Shown here piece after piece: positions 61,836-64,000 of a stretch of 64,000 nucleotides of DNA. The translations under genes and the position numbers were made by a program. The notes under the pieces are model-generated. The model saw nothing but the letters and a program-made list of their open reading frames with translations, ran no database searches and had not been told where the DNA came from. The stretch's first letter is position 1. Each line of letters begins with the position of its first letter. The DNA comes from Pseudobacillus lumedeiriae (GTDB taxonomy: Bacteria; Bacillota; Bacilli; Bacillales; Domibacillaceae), in NCBI RefSeq assembly GCF_044891285.1, contig NZ_JAUIYO010000003.1, positions 62,001 through 126,000 of the forward strand, in the 5' to 3' direction.

Positions 61836-61896
61836 CCTCAACGCCCCTTTATCTCTTTCTATACTATATGCAGACAAAACGGAATTAAGAAGAAAA

Positions 61897-62160
61897 GAAA
61901 AGCGGAGCCGACTGTTCTGGGGCGACAAGCATATGGCAGACTGACGAAAGGGCGCTTTTCAGCCATGCAGTCGGACTGGCATATGACCTCGAGCCCCAAG
62001 GAGGCGGAGCTGGACAACAGAAAAGCACAAGCGTCTCGTTCAGCCCCGACAGGCAAATGTTCTTCAATCAAAGAAGCCGCTCTTTGGCTTCATTGGGGGA
62101 AGGTTATTTGACCCGAGGGGCTAGGCGCTGCAGCTGAACAAGAAAAGCGCAAGCGCCTTC
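61897..62160. repeat. Bacillaceae dispersed intergenic repeat
   Basis: Repeated modules GAAAAGCGG/GAAAAGCGC, CAAGCGTCT/CAAGCGCC, GTTCAGCCCCGACAGGCA and GGGGCTAGGCGCTG, patterns I recognise from non-coding repeat families in Bacillaceae chromosomes. It carries no gene. Confidence 0.6.
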
Positions 62161-62223
62161 TTACAAAAGAATTCACTATTTCCTTAATTTTCAAAAATAA
62201 AGTGAACATTTCTCTTTCCTATG

Positions 62224-62250
62224 TAAATATTTTTCGTAAACTTCCGATAT
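62224..62250 (+). promoter_or_regulatory. Sigma-D promoter of hemAT
   Basis: TAAA, 15 bases, TCCGATAT, one base from the sigma-D consensus, 72 bases before the hemAT start. Confidence 0.8.
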
Positions 62251-62322
62251 GTAAGATAAGGTTATTTTTAAAAGAGCGATGGAATCCTGTCGTATAATTG
62301 ATGGGGCTATAGGAGTGGGATT

Positions 62323-63633
62323 ATGATATTTTTCAGAACAAAAGCAAAGAAAACAGCTGAAATCGAGTTAGCAGCTTCTATTTCAGCTGTTGGGCGTCTG
62401 TCTGTACGCCCTGAAAGCAGCCTTTCTAATCAACTGGATATGATCCATTTGACAGAAAAAGATTTGACGACCGTTAAGGCATTGCAGCCTCTCGTGGAAA
62501 AGAACCTCGACAGCATTGTAACCACTTTTTATGATACGATTATTAAACAGCCAAATCTGCTCGATATTATTCAGAATCATAGCAGCGTCGAACGGCTGAA
62601 AAAAACATTAAGACAGCATATTTGGGAATTATTTAACGGAGAGATTGATGATGAATTTATTAATAAGCGGCTTCGTATTGCCTATGTACATGTACGCATC
62701 GGCTTAAAAACCAAATGGTATATGTCTGCTTTCCAGGAACTTTTCAACCTTCTTACAGACGTGATCTTCCGCCAGGACAAAACAGCTGATGAAAAGTTCC
62801 AAGAAATATCCTCTGTCTCTAAACTGTTAAACCTTGAGCAGCAGCTCGTCCTTGAAGCCTATGAAAATGAGGAGGAACGCATCCGTGCGGTAGCTCAGCA
62901 AAAGAAGGAGATACTGATAGGAAGGGTTCACTCGATTTCTCAAGAGCTTGCAGCTATTTCGGAGGAAACAAGCGCTTCCTTAAAAGAATTGGGCATGAAA
63001 TCGGATTCAATTTTACAAATCTCAAAAGACGGCATGACGCTTGCAGATGAATCCGCCAATCATTCCTTAAAAGGTCAGAAAATGCTAAAAGAACAAGAAG
63101 AACAGCTGACAGATATCCAAACAGCAGTGACGGATATCCATACATTTTCAACGGAGTTAAACCATATCGCATCTAGCATTACAGAAGTCATCACGATCGT
63201 CGGCAATATTGCCGGCCAGACAAACTTGCTGGCATTAAATGCTTCGATTGAAGCTGCACGCGCTGGAGAATACGGCAAAGGCTTCGCCGTTGTTGCCGAA
63301 GAGATCCGCAAATTATCGGATCAGACGAAAACATCCACCGCTAACGTTTCTGATCATATCATGAAAACAAACGGTCTGATTGGACAAATGAGCCAATCCG
63401 TCGATAAGGTCAATGAATTAGTGGCTAAAGGAATCGACAGTATGGAAAAAACAGGGGAAGACTTCAATCAATTGCTCGAATTAATCGCCAATACGAAGCA
63501 GCAAAATCACCTCATCGAAGACGAAATGGAACAGCTTAACCGCATTGTCGAGGAAATCGAACACGCTTCTGAAGAAGTCGCGAACTCGGCTGTTGCTCTA
63601 AGTGATTCTACAGATGACTTGCATGACAACTAA
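62323..63633 (+). CDS. hemAT: Haem-based aerotactic transducer HemAT
   Basis: A 436-residue soluble receptor: N-terminal globin-coupled sensor (about residues 30-185) with proximal haem ligand H123 (RIAYVHVRIGL), then an MCP signalling domain with the tip LALNASIEAARAGEYGKGFAVV and VAEEIRKLSDQT. It senses oxygen and signals to CheA. There is no membrane segment, as in the Bacillus subtilis protein. GGAGTGGG precedes the ATG. It is preceded by a sigma-D promoter and followed by a terminator. Confidence 0.95.
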   Translation: MIFFRTKAKKTAEIELAASISAVGRLSVRPESSLSNQLDMIHLTEKDLTTVKALQPLVEKNLDSIVTTFYDTIIKQPNLLDIIQNHSSVERLKKTLRQHIWELFNGEIDDEFINKRLRIAYVHVRIGLKTKWYMSAFQELFNLLTDVIFRQDKTADEKFQEISSVSKLLNLEQQLVLEAYENEEERIRAVAQQKKEILIGRVHSISQELAAISEETSASLKELGMKSDSILQISKDGMTLADESANHSLKGQKMLKEQEEQLTDIQTAVTDIHTFSTELNHIASSITEVITIVGNIAGQTNLLALNASIEAARAGEYGKGFAVVAEEIRKLSDQTKTSTANVSDHIMKTNGLIGQMSQSVDKVNELVAKGIDSMEKTGEDFNQLLELIANTKQQNHLIEDEMEQLNRIVEEIEHASEEVANSAVALSDSTDDLHDN

Positions 63634-63676
63634 GAAAGCAGCAAATTCGTTCTAGGGAGACAATTAGCCGCTAGAT

Positions 63677-63720
63677 AAAAACACATGGCTTTTCATCATG
63701 AAAATGTCCATGTGTTTTTA
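63677..63720. terminator. Bidirectional terminator
   Basis: AAAAACACATGG pairs with CCATGTGTTTTT around a 19-base loop. It serves both hemAT and the convergent HxlR gene. Confidence 0.8.
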
Positions 63721-63764
63721 TGTTTGGCCTCTTTCGGGTGAACTCATGATCCACCTCTTTCTTT

Positions 63765-63998
63765 TTAATCAGAACTTGCTCCGTCTTGCTCCCTAATTTC
63801 AACCCATTCCTCCGCCCACTTTGAAATTTCTTTCATAATCGGGGCAAGCGCCTTTCCTTTTTCCGTTAATGTATATTCCACCCGTACAGGCACTTCTGGA
63901 TACACTTTCCTAGTAACAAGCCCTTCCTCTTCCATTTCCTTCAGTCGCTCCGTCAACAGCTTTCCGCTGATCGGCAGCCCCGCTTTGATCTCTGAAAA
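63765..63998 (-). CDS. HxlR family regulator (partial)
   Basis: The right edge cuts the gene, leaving the C-terminal 77 residues. They read FSEIKAGLPISGKLLTERLK, then EMEEEGLVTRKVYPEVPVRV, EYTLTEKGKALAPIMKEI, the winged-helix core and wing of the HxlR family. Such proteins sense electrophiles, metals or other stresses, often through a Cys not visible here. The target is unknown. Confidence 0.88.
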   Translation of the reverse strand, partial: FSEIKAGLPISGKLLTERLKEMEEEGLVTRKVYPEVPVRVEYTLTEKGKALAPIMKEISKWAEEWVEIREQDGASSD

Positions 63999-64000
63999 CC

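Larger units (their letters stand above)
61836..62322. other. Intergenic region with dispersed repeat
   Basis: Most of it is a repeat-like G+C-richer block (61897-62160), followed by an A+T-rich promoter region for hemAT. The ORFs in it follow the repeat and are not supported. Confidence 0.7.

Noticed and set aside
61859..62071. Overlapping short open frames near 61.9-62.1 kb
   Set aside because: They lie within the dispersed non-coding repeat and share its modules.

Overview
The window looks like chromosomal DNA of a spore-forming Bacillaceae bacterium (Bacillus sensu lato). It is moderately A+T rich with strong AGGAGG-type ribosome binding sites and GTG/TTG starts. It carries a SleL-type spore cortex glycosidase, a small FbpB-family protein, sigma-D style promoters, a HemAT aerotaxis receptor, a QoxABCD quinol oxidase and a thioredoxin-type arsenate reductase. 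The species cannot be fixed from the sequence alone.

Layout. 1-1.9 kb: a TPP riboswitch with its terminator controls a thiamine-precursor binding protein that runs off the left edge; a TSUP exporter follows. 2-5.6 kb: a nucleoside scavenging operon (two nucleoside hydrolases and a NupC transporter) read leftward behind a palindromic operator candidate. 5.6-8 kb: a methyltransferase, a LysR regulator and a membrane protein. 8.2-14 kb: a defence-like region. A MazG-like pyrophosphohydrolase gene overlaps a PLD-nuclease/helicase gene. The last 170 bp of the helicase gene are repeated almost perfectly 2,974 bp away, and the DNA between the copies encodes a winged-helix protein and a DUF262/HNH (GmrSD-like) nuclease. 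14-20.4 kb: an SDR dehydrogenase, a metallopeptidase, a TPR protein, an AlkD-like glycosylase, small membrane proteins, a truncated DUF421 gene and a MITE-like element. 20.4-24.6 kb: qoxABCD behind a near-perfect Rex/Fnr-type palindrome.

24.6-33.8 kb holds sleL, a guanine deaminase-like gene, fbpB, OsmC and VOC proteins, a LytTR/DUF3021 pair, a DUF3888 protein, a hydrolase and a divergent LysR/YeiH pair. 33.8-36.4 kb is an arsenic operon (arsR, arsB, arsC, ynfA-like) whose arsC has lost one A in a homopolymer and is frameshifted near its start. 36.5-41.2 kb holds a SulP transporter, a resolvase-like protein lacking its catalytic residues, a YwqG protein, a nitrilase-family protein and an IS1182-like remnant.

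41.3-53.4 kb is one functional unit: nikR, a nickel ABC transporter with fused ATPases, the complete urease operon ureABCEFGD and a divergent urea transporter. Together they import nickel and urea, assemble the Ni-enzyme and release ammonia. 53.5-57.3 kb has a two-component system with a PepSY protein and a protein built of four near-identical 75-residue DUF5342-like repeats. 57.5-64 kb has a sigma-D dependent chemoreceptor, rodA, a thioredoxin, a membrane protein, a dispersed repeat, hemAT (also sigma-D) and a partial HxlR regulator.

Three short genes (43, 44 and 49 codons) were added by reading the minus strand by eye. No tRNA, rRNA or CRISPR array was seen.
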